A stretch of DNA of 64,000 bases from Acidobacteriota bacterium (GCA_030697165.1 JAUYQQ010000013.1:124001-188000); one strand, 5' to 3'; numbered from the stretch's first letter, positions 17,222-26,833 are shown. Notes: generated by a model not told the origin, from the sequence alone. Numbers and translations are program-made.

Positions 17222-17983
17222 ATGAAGATTGCGACCTGGAACGTCAACGGCATTCGTGCCCGGCAAGGACAGCTCCTCGACTGGCTCGCCACCGAAAAGC
17301 CCGACATCGTGTGCCTGCAGGAAATCAAGGCGTCGCTCGACCAGTTGCCGTTTGAGCTGCGTGATGTCGAGGGCTATTGGAGCTACTGGCACGGCGAGAA
17401 GGGCTACTCGGGTGTAGCCGTGCTGTTCGCGAAGTCGCTGACCAACGTCTTCCCATCCTGTTCGCACCCGGGCTTCGACTTCGAACAGCGCATCGCCTGC
17501 GCCACGATTGCCTCGCCGCTCGGCGAGATCATGGTGGCGTCGATCTACGTGCCCAACGGCGGCAAGGACTACGAGGCGAAGCTGCGCTTTCTCGACGCGC
17601 TCGACTCGTTTGCGGCGGAGGCAGAGCGCGAACAGCGGCTGGTGATCTTCTGCGGCGACCTCAATGTCGCCCGCGAAGAGCGGGATGTTCACATCAAGCT
17701 GCGCAAGTTGAACCAGATCGGGACCAGGCCCGACGAGCGGGGGTTGCTGGAACGCGTCATCTCACACGGGCTGGTCGATGTCGGACGCACGCTCGATCCC
17801 GACAACCACGACCTGTTCACCTGGTGGGCGCCGTGGCGCAACCAGAAAGCGCGCAACATCGGCTGGCGGATCGACTACGTGCTGGCCTCGACGGCCCTCG
17901 CCTCTCGCGCCACCACCTCGGTCGTTCAGCGAGAAATCGGGACGAGCGATCACGGGCCGGTCGTGGTGACACTGGATGTCTAG
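17222..17983 (+). CDS. xth: Exodeoxyribonuclease III
   Basis: The 253-residue protein is complete and typical. MKIATWNVNGIRAR is at the N-terminus, CLQEIKA carries the metal-binding Glu, and IYVPNGG, FCGDLNVAREERDVH and the C-terminal GWRIDYVL...GTSDHGPVVV supply the catalytic Asp, Asn, Asp and His. It is an AP endonuclease and 3'-5' exonuclease in base excision repair. The short gap to the propeller gene is filled by an inverted repeat, so it is probably transcribed independently. It converges on the TPR gene at 18049. Confidence 0.95.
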   Translation: MKIATWNVNGIRARQGQLLDWLATEKPDIVCLQEIKASLDQLPFELRDVEGYWSYWHGEKGYSGVAVLFAKSLTNVFPSCSHPGFDFEQRIACATIASPLGEIMVASIYVPNGGKDYEAKLRFLDALDSFAAEAEREQRLVIFCGDLNVAREERDVHIKLRKLNQIGTRPDERGLLERVISHGLVDVGRTLDPDNHDLFTWWAPWRNQKARNIGWRIDYVLASTALASRATTSVVQREIGTSDHGPVVVTLDV

Positions 17984-17990
17984 AGGAGAT

Positions 17991-18041
17991 CAAGAGATCA
18001 GGAGAAGCTAGAGTAGGGGTTCTCTTCTCCTCCTGAACTCC
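17991..18041. terminator. Hairpin between convergent genes
   Basis: AGGAGAAG (18000-18007) pairs with CTTCTCCT (18024-18031) across a 16-nt loop, between the stops of xth and the TPR gene. The 14-mer CAAGAGATCAGGAG (17991-18004) is the exact reverse complement of 10748-10761, also between convergent genes. Confidence 0.6.
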
Positions 18042-18048
18042 TGTAAGG

Positions 18049-19629
18049 CTAAGGCATCTTCTCGATCGCCGCCTTGAGCGCCGCCGCCTTCTCTTTCATG
18101 CGCGGTTCGGCGATCGCCATCTCGACGTGCGCAAGCGCCAGCGCCTTTTGCCCCATTCGGGCGTAGCCCTGGGCGGCGTTGAAGGCGGATTGCGCCGAGC
18201 GCTCGGCGGCCACTTCCATGTCCCTCGTCAACTTGGCGCGCTGACGCGCTTCCCTGCCAGGCGGGGTCAACGACCCGCCCGCGCGTTTGACCTCGGCATC
18301 GAGCGCGCCCAGGTCGGCCTTGGCCTGCGATGCGGCGTTCGAGAAACAACTCATCGCCCGCGCGAACTTCGGCGAAGCCAGCGGCCACGATTCCTGATCC
18401 ACGTGGACCAGTCCTGCCATCCACACCGCATCGCAGTTGGTGCCGTCGAGATCGAACGATCGATCGAACCTGGCAATCGCGGTCGGCAGGTCCTTACGGT
18501 CGTAAGCAATCAAGCCGGCAAGCATGTAGACGCTGCTGTTGGACAAGAGCTTGATCGCCTGCTCGACGTCAGACCACGCCAGCGCGAGCGCCTTGAGGTG
18601 GTATTGGTTCCACGCCCGCCAATAGTACGCGTCGCCCATGTGCCAGGTGCCGAGCTCGATCATCCGGGACGCCGTCGCGACCGCCTCCGGGTGCCGCATC
18701 AGGTAGCTCAGGCTGGTCACGCGGCCGAGCAGGGCATCGCGATGGGTCGCCGTCTCGGCGAGCACGGTATCGAATCCGCTGAGCGCGGCTTCAAACTCCG
18801 CCAGCGACTGATGGATGCGCGCCCCGGTGAGCGTGATCCACGGCGAGGAAGGAAACGCCTCGTGTGCCGAGCGCAGCAAGGTGGCCGCGCGGTACAGGTC
18901 GATGGGCTCGGACGGCCCGCCCACCATGGCGCGGCGCGCTTCCCACGGCGGCGTGTCGAGAAGGCGAGGGTTGGCCTCGCGAAGCGGCGCGGCCTGGGGC
19001 GCGCCGGCCCCACCACACACCGCGAGCCGGAACCCGATCAGCGGCACGCCGTCGTAGCGAGCCAGGACTGCGGCAGGATCGACGGTGTTGCGCAAGCGGG
19101 TTTGCTCGCAATCGATCATCAACGCGACGTATTGAGCGACCGGATCGGTCGCGACCCAGGGATCAAGGGCGCGGCGCGCGGCGTTGGCGGGGTCAAGCGC
19201 GGCCCTCGCTCCGAAGAGTCTTGCGCGCTGCTCGGGATCGAGGCCGCCGGTCTCGCCGTTCACGAGTTCGGCCGCGTCGAGCAGCACCGAGGGAGAGGCA
19301 GTGGAGGCAACCCCTTCTTTGGGATTGCCTGTTGGACTGGCCAGCTGCCTCGCCCGAGCGAGTGAGACCTCGGCTGGAATCCCCAGCTCCTTCTCGCGCA
19401 TTGCGATCAGCAGGGTTGCCTCGAACGCGCCTTGGGCCGCACCAGGCGCCGGTCGCGGCGGCCCGGCAAGCCGCTCGAAGATGGCCTGTGCTTCTTTCAG
19501 GCAGGAATAACAGCCTTCGCGGACAAGCGCGGTGGCTTTGCCCAGTTCGGCAACCACTTGCGGAGAAGGCCCACGCGCAGCGCATCCAGCGGCTGCGATG
19601 GCGAACCACGTGAGAGCGGTCCGTGACAT
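18049..19629 (-). CDS. TPR-like lipoprotein, unknown function
   Basis: The 526-residue protein has a lipoprotein signal (ALTWFAIAAAGCAARG). Cysteine-containing helices follow (REGCYSCLKEAQAIF, where C-x2-C could bind metal or heme weakly), and then TPR-like helical pairs to the C-terminus. Examples are LTGARIHQSLAEFEAALSGF, YYWRAWNQYHLKALALAWSD and AFNAAQGYARMGQKALALAH. It probably serves as an outer-membrane-attached scaffold. ATG at 19629 is chosen because it gives the cleanest signal; an in-frame GTG lies 15 nt upstream. No operon partner is evident. Confidence 0.65.
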   Translation of the reverse strand: MSRTALTWFAIAAAGCAARGPSPQVVAELGKATALVREGCYSCLKEAQAIFERLAGPPRPAPGAAQGAFEATLLIAMREKELGIPAEVSLARARQLASPTGNPKEGVASTASPSVLLDAAELVNGETGGLDPEQRARLFGARAALDPANAARRALDPWVATDPVAQYVALMIDCEQTRLRNTVDPAAVLARYDGVPLIGFRLAVCGGAGAPQAAPLREANPRLLDTPPWEARRAMVGGPSEPIDLYRAATLLRSAHEAFPSSPWITLTGARIHQSLAEFEAALSGFDTVLAETATHRDALLGRVTSLSYLMRHPEAVATASRMIELGTWHMGDAYYWRAWNQYHLKALALAWSDVEQAIKLLSNSSVYMLAGLIAYDRKDLPTAIARFDRSFDLDGTNCDAVWMAGLVHVDQESWPLASPKFARAMSCFSNAASQAKADLGALDAEVKRAGGSLTPPGREARQRAKLTRDMEVAAERSAQSAFNAAQGYARMGQKALALAHVEMAIAEPRMKEKAAALKAAIEKMP

Positions 19630-19661
19630 GGGAGAGTTAGACACAGTCCGGAATGAAAAGT

Positions 19662-19706
19662 TCCTTCGTGTCCTTCGTGGCGACCTTCGCGTCCTTCGTG
19701 GTTGCC
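19662..19706. repeat. CCTTCGTGG direct repeats
   Basis: Copies of the phrase CCTTCG(T/C)GTCCTTCGTGG occur back to back between the quinoprotein gene's stop and the TPR gene's start. No gene is present here; the repeat is of the low-complexity dispersed type. Confidence 0.6.
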
Positions 19707-19707
19707 T

Positions 19708-21753
19708 TTAAGGCAGCGCCAACGCCACCAACTCCGGCACCGCCGCCTGAGTCGCGCCTTGCACGGTGATCGCCACGTACTGCTTCCCGTCGACCGAATA
19801 CGTCATCGGCGTGCCGATGGCCACGCCCGGCAGGTCCACCGACGCCAGTTCCTTCCCCGTCGCCTTGTCGTATGCCACCAGGCGTGGACCGCCGGTGCTG
19901 CCACCCGCCGTCAGCGCATACATCAACAGCGTCTTGGTCAGCAGCGGACCGCTGAACGTGCTGTCGCCACCGACCGGCGGCAGGTTGAGGCCCTTCAGCC
20001 GCGGGTTGTTGCGAATGCGATCGCCGTCGCCGGCCGGCACCATCCACGTGTGGTTGCCGGTGTTCATGTCGATGGCGGTGATCCGCGAGTACGGCGGCTT
20101 GAACAGCGGCACCCCATCCGGCATCTGCGGGCTGCGGCCCGGCTGCTGCATGTAGAGCAGGTTGCTGTCGAGCGCGGCGTCAGGCACGCCGAGCTTGACC
20201 ACGCCGTAGGCGTTGCGCGACGGCACATAGAGCAGGCCCGTTGACGGGTCGACGGCGGCGCCTTGCCAGTTGCCGCCGCCGGTGGTGCCGGGCCTGACGA
20301 TGGTCCCCTGCACGGACGGCGGCGTGAATAACGGCCCGTAGCGGAACGGTTCGATCGCCTTGATCGCCGCCGCGCGGAGCTCCGGCGTGAAATCGGCGAG
20401 GTCGTCAACCGCGACGCCCTGGTACTCGTACGGCGCCGGCCTCGACGGAATGGGCTGCGTCGGCGACGCCTTCTCGCCGGGCACATCGGACGCCGGCACC
20501 GGCGTCTCGACAATCGGCCACACGGGCCGGCCGGTCACGCGATCGAAGGTATAGACGTAGCCCTGCTTCGTTATCTGGGCCAGCGCCTTGATGCGCCTGC
20601 CATTCACCGTGATGTCGAGCAGGTTCGGCGCCGCCGGGTTGTCGTAGTCCCACAGGCCGTGATGCACGGTCTGGAAGTGCCACACGCGCTTGCCCGTCGC
20701 GATATCCAGCGCGACGATACTTTCGGCGAACAGGTTGTCGCCGAGACGATGCGCGCCGTAGAAGTCGGGCGCGGTCGTGTTGGTCGGCAAGTAGACCTGC
20801 CCCAACTCCTCGTCCGCGCTCATCATGGTCCACACCGTGACCTTGCCGGCGTACTCGTTCGAACCGTCGGCCCAGGTCTCGCTGCCAAACTCGCCCTTCG
20901 ACGGCACGGTCTGGAACGTCCACCGCACCTTGCCGGTGCGAACATCGAAGCCGCGGATCCACCCAGGGATCTGTTCCTTGGTCTTGATCAACGACGAGAT
21001 CGCGGCCGGCGTGATGATCACGTCCTTGACGACGATGGGCGGGGATTGCACGGAGTAGGTCAAGGCGTTGAGGTAGTCGCGGGTGCCGCGCTTCGCGCGC
21101 GGCAGGCCCTCCATCAAGTCCACCTTGCCGTTGTTGCCGAAGCCCGCCACCGGCTTGCCGGTCTTGGCATCGACGCAAATGAGGTATCCGTCGCCGGTGC
21201 CCCAATAGATCCGCTCGTCACTGCCGCCCGCCCAGTACGCGACCCCGCGCTGATTCCACCGCAACGTCAGCGTCGTCGTCCCCGACTCGTAGCTCTTGGG
21301 GTTGTAGACCCACTTGAGCGCGCCGGTGCGCGCGTCGTAGGCGGCGCCGACTGACGAAGCCGTGTTCACGTACAAGGTGCCGTTGACCATCAGCGGCGTG
21401 GCCTTGTAGTTCTGCACGAACGGTGGCTGGCCGTCGCGCCACCGCGTGGGGTCAAGACGATTCAGCTCGTCGAAGATCAACTTGGAGTCGGCCGACCACC
21501 CGGTGCCGTCGGGCAGGGTCAGGCTGAGAAAACCGTCTGGCGACTTGGCGCGCCACGCGATCTTCAGCGAGGCGAAGTTCGCCGCGGTGACCTGGTCGAG
21601 CGGTGAGTACTTGGTGCTGGCCAGGTCGCCACCGTAGGTGGGCCATTCGCCGCGCGCGGTGGACGGTGCCGCGGACGACGCCGGAGACGGCGCCTGCGCG
21701 CCGAGCGCCGTGGCCAGGACGAGGGCAACCAGCAGCGTGGTGATTCGGGTCAT
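19708..21753 (-). CDS. PQQ-dependent quinoprotein dehydrogenase-like beta-propeller
   Basis: The 681-residue protein has a signal peptide (TTLLVALVLATALGAQA). The quinoprotein opening EWPTYGGDLASTKYSPLDQV is followed by PQQ-type blades such as TLYVNTASSVGAAYDARTGA, VDAKTGKPVAGFG and LVAYDKATGKELASVDLPGV. HFQTVHHGLWDYDNPAAPNL is the region that carries PQQ/Ca ligands in soluble quinoprotein glucose and alcohol dehydrogenases. GVPFGTPMTY-type endings are represented by VAIGTPMTYSVDGKQYVAI. A periplasmic aldose or alcohol dehydrogenase is likely, with substrate unknown. No PQQ biosynthesis genes or cytochrome partner are seen. Confidence 0.85.
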   Translation of the reverse strand: MTRITTLLVALVLATALGAQAPSPASSAAPSTARGEWPTYGGDLASTKYSPLDQVTAANFASLKIAWRAKSPDGFLSLTLPDGTGWSADSKLIFDELNRLDPTRWRDGQPPFVQNYKATPLMVNGTLYVNTASSVGAAYDARTGALKWVYNPKSYESGTTTLTLRWNQRGVAYWAGGSDERIYWGTGDGYLICVDAKTGKPVAGFGNNGKVDLMEGLPRAKRGTRDYLNALTYSVQSPPIVVKDVIITPAAISSLIKTKEQIPGWIRGFDVRTGKVRWTFQTVPSKGEFGSETWADGSNEYAGKVTVWTMMSADEELGQVYLPTNTTAPDFYGAHRLGDNLFAESIVALDIATGKRVWHFQTVHHGLWDYDNPAAPNLLDITVNGRRIKALAQITKQGYVYTFDRVTGRPVWPIVETPVPASDVPGEKASPTQPIPSRPAPYEYQGVAVDDLADFTPELRAAAIKAIEPFRYGPLFTPPSVQGTIVRPGTTGGGNWQGAAVDPSTGLLYVPSRNAYGVVKLGVPDAALDSNLLYMQQPGRSPQMPDGVPLFKPPYSRITAIDMNTGNHTWMVPAGDGDRIRNNPRLKGLNLPPVGGDSTFSGPLLTKTLLMYALTAGGSTGGPRLVAYDKATGKELASVDLPGVAIGTPMTYSVDGKQYVAITVQGATQAAVPELVALALP

Positions 21754-21803
21754 TCGGGCACCGGCGGACGGCCGGACAGGCACATTCTAGAGGGAAACGG
21801 CGT

Positions 21804-23654
21804 CTAGCGGGCGACGCGAAATGCCACCCACTGCTCCGCCGACTGTTCGCCGACGGTGGCCGTGACCTTGAGGAGGTAGGTGCTGTTGGCCAAGCTCCCG
21901 ACCGGCAGCGGCATGCGCAGGCGGCCACCGGACAGCGGCGGCGCGTCGAGCACGCGCAACGGCGATCCCTTGGCGTCGAGCAACTCGACCTTGACCAGGG
22001 CGGCATCGCCAGCTGGCGAGTCCAACCCAATCTCCACCAGCACCCGCTCGGTAGCGGTGAACCGGGTTAATGCGGTGGGCGATGCCGACGGGTTCGCTTC
22101 GATCGCCCGCAGCTCGATCATGTTGCGCGCGCGCAGGAACCGCGGAGTCGCAAGCACGAGCGCGCTCTTCGACAGGTCGGGCACCACCTGGGCCTGTACC
22201 CAGCGGTCGATGGTCTCGCCGGCCTGGGTCATCGAGGTAAAGCGCAGGCGCTGCCGCCCGGCCGGCCACTCGAAATGCGCCATCAGCGGCAACTCGCCGG
22301 GCGCGCCGCCAATCACTTGCGCCGGCATCGATTCCTTGCCGGCATCGTCCAGCGGCTGAATCTCGAGCCGCGCCGGCCGGTCGGCCGAGGCCGGCGCCGC
22401 TTCCCAGGTGTAGGAAAAGCGCGTGCGGCCCTCGTCGCCCCTGGACACGCCGGTCCAGATGGTCACTGCCCTGCCGGTCGCCGAATCGGACATCGCCGAC
22501 AACGCCGTGGTGAGCGCCGTGTTCACCGGCGTGGCGGCGGCTTCGGCGGCGGCGGTGATCTCTTTCTCGCTGGCCGCCCAGTAGCCGCGCCGTGCGGTCA
22601 CGTCGACGCCACGCCGCTTCACGCGCACCTTGATCTCGTGGAACTTGCCGTCGTTGGTGCGCCGCGTCGGCGTGTAGCCGATCAAGTAATAAGAGCCGGC
22701 ATCGGACATCACAGTTCGCAGGTGGCGTTCGGGATCGTTGGTGCTGACAATGGCGCGGCCGCCGGTGTCGTAGGCAATGCGGCGCAGGATGTCGTCGCCA
22801 CCGAAGCCGACGGACCCGAGCGGGCGCGGATCGATGACATGAATAGTGACGTTGCCGCGATTGGCCGCCTCGATCGCCTCCTTGTAGCGCTGGTCGTTGG
22901 GGCTGCCCGGGCGTACTGGTGGGCCCTGGCTGAAGAACAGGATCGACTTGCGCCCCTCCCGCAACCCGCCAAACTGGGTCGCCAGCGCGCCCAGGGCCGA
23001 CAGCGTGACGCCGGCCCGCAGCTCCATCCAGTTGCGCTGGGTCATCTGCGCCTCTTCGACCGCGCTCTTGACCGGAAAGGTCTCGCCGCGGCGGCCTTCG
23101 AACGTGCGCACGCGCGCGAGCAGCTCGTCTTTCGAGCGCGTGTACTTCAAGTCGCGCAGGCTCTCGAGCGGCTCCATCATCACCGCCAGGTCGTTGGGCC
23201 CGAGCTGCTTGATGAAGCTGCTGATCGCCTCGCGCAGCGGCAACGTGATCTCGGGCCGCTTGTCGATGTGGTAGTCGTCCAGGAAGATGCCGAACAACCG
23301 CACATCCTCGCGCGCGGCCTCGAGCAGTGCGTGCTCGCGGGAACGAATCTCGAGTGGCTCGTTCAGGTCGGTGGTCCGGACGCCATCGACGCGCGCGAGC
23401 TGCATGGTTTCGACGACCTGCGGCACGCCGTCTTCAGTGACTTCGAAGTCGGCCAGCTGCAGGTCGGTCACGGGTTGGTCGTCGCGCGCCGTCACGGTGA
23501 CGTCGACGCGCACCAGGTCGGTGCCGGCGCGGAAGATCGGCTGCTGGGGAAGCTCCTGCACCGCTTGCGGATCGGGTTGCTGGGCGGACGCCAGCACGCC
23601 GAGGGTCATCAGCCCCGCCACCACCGCCGCCCGTCCGCGCCTCATGTCCCTCAT
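21804..23654 (-). CDS. VWFA-related domain protein (acidobacterial type)
   Basis: The 616-residue exported protein contains the acidobacterial VWFA-related domain. FRAGTDLVRVDVTVTARDDQ opens a domain with LQLADFEVTEDGVPQVV. Next comes a VWA fold in which the usual DxSxS motif is replaced by FLDDYHIDKRP, then KSILFFSQGP and YYLIGYTPTRRTNDGKFHEI. The degraded MIDAS suggests it may not bind metal like classical VWA domains. The C-terminal 250 residues form beta-rich domains of unknown role. ATG at 23654 or 23645 could start translation. The gene is divergent from the PfkB gene, 20 bp apart. Confidence 0.8.
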   Translation of the reverse strand: MRDMRRGRAAVVAGLMTLGVLASAQQPDPQAVQELPQQPIFRAGTDLVRVDVTVTARDDQPVTDLQLADFEVTEDGVPQVVETMQLARVDGVRTTDLNEPLEIRSREHALLEAAREDVRLFGIFLDDYHIDKRPEITLPLREAISSFIKQLGPNDLAVMMEPLESLRDLKYTRSKDELLARVRTFEGRRGETFPVKSAVEEAQMTQRNWMELRAGVTLSALGALATQFGGLREGRKSILFFSQGPPVRPGSPNDQRYKEAIEAANRGNVTIHVIDPRPLGSVGFGGDDILRRIAYDTGGRAIVSTNDPERHLRTVMSDAGSYYLIGYTPTRRTNDGKFHEIKVRVKRRGVDVTARRGYWAASEKEITAAAEAAATPVNTALTTALSAMSDSATGRAVTIWTGVSRGDEGRTRFSYTWEAAPASADRPARLEIQPLDDAGKESMPAQVIGGAPGELPLMAHFEWPAGRQRLRFTSMTQAGETIDRWVQAQVVPDLSKSALVLATPRFLRARNMIELRAIEANPSASPTALTRFTATERVLVEIGLDSPAGDAALVKVELLDAKGSPLRVLDAPPLSGGRLRMPLPVGSLANSTYLLKVTATVGEQSAEQWVAFRVAR

Positions 23655-23660
23655 CCTAGC

Positions 23661-23666
23661 TATACT
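23661..23666 (+). promoter_or_regulatory. -10-like hexamer for the PfkB gene
   Basis: TATACT lies 8 nt before the ATG with no Shine-Dalgarno sequence between. The divergent VWFA start is only 20 bp away, so promoters on both strands must overlap here. Confidence 0.45.
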
Positions 23667-23674
23667 CGACGCCA

Positions 23675-24628
23675 ATGTCCGCTCGAAATGGTTCGCCCCC
23701 AGCGCCTGGGCGGAGGTGGGACGTGGTCGGGGTGGGCGCCAATTCCGTCGACTATGTCTACCGCCTGCCGGCCTCGCCACGCGCCGACAGCGCCACCGCC
23801 AAGCTGCGCATCACCAGCCACTTTGTGTCGTGCGGCGGGCAGACGGCGACGGCGCTCGCCGCCTGCGCCGCGCTCGGCCTTCGCCCCGCCTACGTCGGCG
23901 CCGTCGGCAGCGACGACAACGGCGGACTCGTCCGTCGGGAACTGGCCGGCCGGGGCATCGACCTGGCTCATGTTGTGACGCGCGAGGCAGCCAATCAGTT
24001 TGCGGTCATCACCGTGGACGACCGCACCGGCGAGCGAATCGTCTTGTGGGATCGCGACGACCGGCTGAGGTTGCACGCCGCCGAATTGCCCGAAGCGCTC
24101 ATCGCCTCGGCCCGCCTGGTGCACGTGGACGATGTGGATGAGGAGTCGGCGATTCGCGCAGCGACGCTGGCGCGCGCGGTCGGGGTGCCCGCCACGAGCG
24201 ACCTCGATCGCGTGACCAGCCGCACCGCGGAACTGGTGGCGGCGGTCAGCATTCCGATTTTCGCCGAGCACGTCGTGCCGGCCCTGACCGGCGAGACCAA
24301 TTCCGAGCGCGGGCTGCGAACACTTCGTCAGACCCACGCAGGCATGCTGTGCGTCACCCTCGGCCCACGCGGGTCGATGATGCTGGTGGACGATCGCTTG
24401 TATGTGGAGCCCGGGTTTGCCGTGCAGGCCGTGGACACGACCGGAGCCGGCGACGTGTTTCGCGCCGGCTTCATTCACGCCCTGCTGAGTGGGGCCGCCC
24501 CTGCAGAGATCCTTCGCTTCGCGAATGCCGCCGCGGCCGTGAGCTGCACTCGGGCGGGCGCCCTGAACAGCGTGCCGTCCCTCGCCGAGGTGGAGCGGTT
24601 TATGGCCGAGGCGCCAACGCTTCGGTGA
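23675..24628 (+). CDS. PfkB-family sugar/nucleoside kinase
   Basis: This 317-residue ribokinase fold has the N-terminal VVGVGANSVDYVYRLP, the glycine-rich SCGGQTATALAACAALG, and the C-terminal PfkB signature DTTGAGDVFRAGFIHALL containing the catalytic Asp and anion hole. Substrate contacts differ between subfamilies, so ribose, fructose or nucleoside cannot be assigned. The 3' end overlaps the convergent phosphatase gene by 29 nt (24600-24628). An upstream TATACT 8 nt from the ATG suggests a leaderless or near-leaderless message. Confidence 0.85.
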   Translation: MSARNGSPPAPGRRWDVVGVGANSVDYVYRLPASPRADSATAKLRITSHFVSCGGQTATALAACAALGLRPAYVGAVGSDDNGGLVRRELAGRGIDLAHVVTREAANQFAVITVDDRTGERIVLWDRDDRLRLHAAELPEALIASARLVHVDDVDEESAIRAATLARAVGVPATSDLDRVTSRTAELVAAVSIPIFAEHVVPALTGETNSERGLRTLRQTHAGMLCVTLGPRGSMMLVDDRLYVEPGFAVQAVDTTGAGDVFRAGFIHALLSGAAPAEILRFANAAAAVSCTRAGALNSVPSLAEVERFMAEAPTLR

Positions 24629-26282
24629 GCACGCGGCCGGTCGCGTCGGGCAGGGTGACGCCAGCGAGAAACGCCAGCGTAGGCGCCAGGTCGGTCGGCG
24701 AGGCCGGCTGCAGGTACTCGCCCCTCTTGATGCCGCCGCCGAACAGGATCACCGGCACGTGCGTATCGTAGCGGTGGCCGGTGCCGTGCGTGCTGGTGCT
24801 CGAGGAGGTGATCCAGTAGCTGCGGCCGAGCATCTTGAGGTCGCCGCTGCGCCCCTCGTAGTGGCTGAACGCCGACGCGCGCGTCAGCACATCAGTGGTT
24901 GATAACTCTTCCTTGCGGTAGACCCGCCACACGCCCTCGGTCTGCCGAATCGCATCGATCACGGCGGCCATCGCCTGGGCGTTCTGGGTCAGCTTCAGGT
25001 AGACGCCGTCGTTGAAGTAGACGTCGTTGTAAATCACCCGCGTCCGATACGGGCCGGCGCCGAGCTCGCGCTGCAGCACCTCGTCGATCCGGCGGCCCAC
25101 GGCGACGGTGCTGATCCGGCCGGCCTCGAAGCCGAGCGCCTTGACCCGCTCGGGCACCAGCGCCACACCGTGATCGGACGACAACGCCACCACGTAGTTG
25201 CCCGTGCCGACGTCGCGATCGAGCGTGTCGAGCAGCGTGCCGAGTTCGCGATCGAGGCGAATCAGGACGTCCTGCACCTCGTGCGAATCCGGGCCGAAGT
25301 CGTGGCCCACCTTGTCGAGCGCCGAGAATCCGACGGCCAGGTAATCCAGTCCGGGTCCGCGCCCGAGCTTCAGGCCATCGAGCGCCGCGCCGGCCAGGCC
25401 CGCCAGGTAGGCGTCGGAATGCGGGCTCGACTCCCACGCGTCGGTGAAGGCGCCGGCGATCTCCTTGCCGTCGCCCTTGACGATGTGGGGAAAGTCCTTG
25501 GTGATGAGCGCGGTGCGCTGCAGCCCTTGTGACGAGCCGTCATAGAGGTAGCGGTCCTTCGGCAATGCGCGATCCCAGGCCCGGCCCATCTCGTTGCGTA
25601 GTGGATGCTTCGCGATGTACTCCGCAAAGTACGGCGCGGTGGTCTTCGCGAACGCGGTCGAGGTGACCCACTCGCCGTCGACCTCGTCCAGCCAGATCAC
25701 TGCGTCGGGCCGGTGGCCACCCAACGTGACCGCCGACCGGGCCTTCAGCGACACGCTCACCACGCGCGGCGCCGACGCGCCCTGCAGCCGGAGCTCGTCG
25801 GCGAGCGTGGTCGTCATCAGATTCCGGGCGCTGTGGCCCACGCTCTTGACGGCCCCGCCGTAGGTGATGAGCTGCTGGGTGTCGTCGTCCGTGCAGCTCA
25901 CGATGCGGCTGTTGTTGCGCTCCCACCACTGGTTCAGCACCATGCCGTGCACGGCGGGAATCGCGCCGGTGCTGATACTGGCGTGGCCGGCACAGGTCAC
26001 GGTGTTGTAGTACGGAAAGTCGGCCTGCCGGAACCAGGCGCCCTCGGTGACCAGCCGCTTCAGGCCGCCGGTCCACTGGTGCTGGAAGCGGTCGACGTAG
26101 TCGGCCCGCATCTGGTCCACCGAGATCATCACGATCAGCTTCGGCTTGCCCGCGCCCGGCGTTTGCCTGTCTTGAGCGAGCGCGGTGGCGGGCCACGGCC
26201 CGCCGGCGGCCGAGTCGAAAGGGGCCGCCGGTCCGACGGTGATCAGGAGTGCGGCAAGAACAGCGAGAACGGCAATTCGCAT
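24600..26282 (-). CDS. Alkaline phosphatase superfamily enzyme, PafA-like
   Basis: The 560-residue protein has a signal peptide. SVDQMRADYVDRF supplies the first metal-binding Asp, and YYNTVTCAGHASI places the nucleophilic Thr as in PafA/type I phosphodiesterases. Later metal motifs are SALDKVGHDFGP and SSDHGVALVP, and HGTGHRYDTHVPVILFG near the end. It should be a periplasmic Zn-dependent phosphomonoesterase or phosphodiesterase. It follows yaeQ by 6 bp, so the two may be co-transcribed. Confidence 0.87.
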   Translation of the reverse strand: MRIAVLAVLAALLITVGPAAPFDSAAGGPWPATALAQDRQTPGAGKPKLIVMISVDQMRADYVDRFQHQWTGGLKRLVTEGAWFRQADFPYYNTVTCAGHASISTGAIPAVHGMVLNQWWERNNSRIVSCTDDDTQQLITYGGAVKSVGHSARNLMTTTLADELRLQGASAPRVVSVSLKARSAVTLGGHRPDAVIWLDEVDGEWVTSTAFAKTTAPYFAEYIAKHPLRNEMGRAWDRALPKDRYLYDGSSQGLQRTALITKDFPHIVKGDGKEIAGAFTDAWESSPHSDAYLAGLAGAALDGLKLGRGPGLDYLAVGFSALDKVGHDFGPDSHEVQDVLIRLDRELGTLLDTLDRDVGTGNYVVALSSDHGVALVPERVKALGFEAGRISTVAVGRRIDEVLQRELGAGPYRTRVIYNDVYFNDGVYLKLTQNAQAMAAVIDAIRQTEGVWRVYRKEELSTTDVLTRASAFSHYEGRSGDLKMLGRSYWITSSSTSTHGTGHRYDTHVPVILFGGGIKRGEYLQPASPTDLAPTLAFLAGVTLPDATGRVLTEALAPRP

Positions 26283-26288
26283 AGTGGC

Positions 26289-26831
26289 TCAGCTGAAGTG
26301 ATGCTCGTTGATGCTGGTGGTGAACGTCCGCCCATCGACATCCAGGTAGAGTTGACGCTCGGTGACCGACACCGACACCTTCGCGCGACGCTCGATCGTA
26401 GCCGCGACCTCTTCGATAAAGCCAGCGCCAAACTCGTAAACCGGAATCTCGGCCGCCCGGTGCACGCCCTGGCCTGCCAGCTGCGCCAGCACCTGGCCGA
26501 CCGCACGATGCGTATACACCGCGACACGTCCGGTCTTCTTCATGCCGCGATGCAGGCGATCGGCGGCCGGCATGCCGACTTCGATCCAGGCCGTGACCTG
26601 TCCGGTGAGGTCGCGAATCATCACGGCGGGCTCCTCCCCACCAGCGGCGACGCCCTCGGTGAAGGTGATGCCTTCCGCGTATTCGAGGCAATAGGCGAGA
26701 TAGCGCGCCAGCATGTACTCGGCGGTCTCTGACGGTTGGCGCGCCATGCGCACCGCCAGCGTCTCGTACACGCCGCGATCGATGTCGGCCAGTTCGGTGT
26801 CGAGGTTGTATACCGTTGCGGTCAGGGCCAT
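26289..26831 (-). CDS. yaeQ: YaeQ family protein
   Basis: The 180-residue protein matches YaeQ along its length. ALTATVYNLDTELADIDRGV starts it, ARQPSETAEYMLARYLAYCL forms the conserved helix, and WIEVGMPAADRLHRGMKKTG with VAVYTHR carries the PD-(D/E)XK-like core residues. YaeQ has a nuclease-superfamily fold, but its biochemical role is not settled. The start codon is followed upstream within 2 bp by a C[AG]GGGAT array, so the mRNA leader, if any, would consist of that repeat. It lies immediately upstream of the phosphatase gene. Confidence 0.87.
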   Translation of the reverse strand: MALTATVYNLDTELADIDRGVYETLAVRMARQPSETAEYMLARYLAYCLEYAEGITFTEGVAAGGEEPAVMIRDLTGQVTAWIEVGMPAADRLHRGMKKTGRVAVYTHRAVGQVLAQLAGQGVHRAAEIPVYEFGAGFIEEVAATIERRAKVSVSVTERQLYLDVDGRTFTTSINEHHFS

Positions 26832-26833
26832 TT

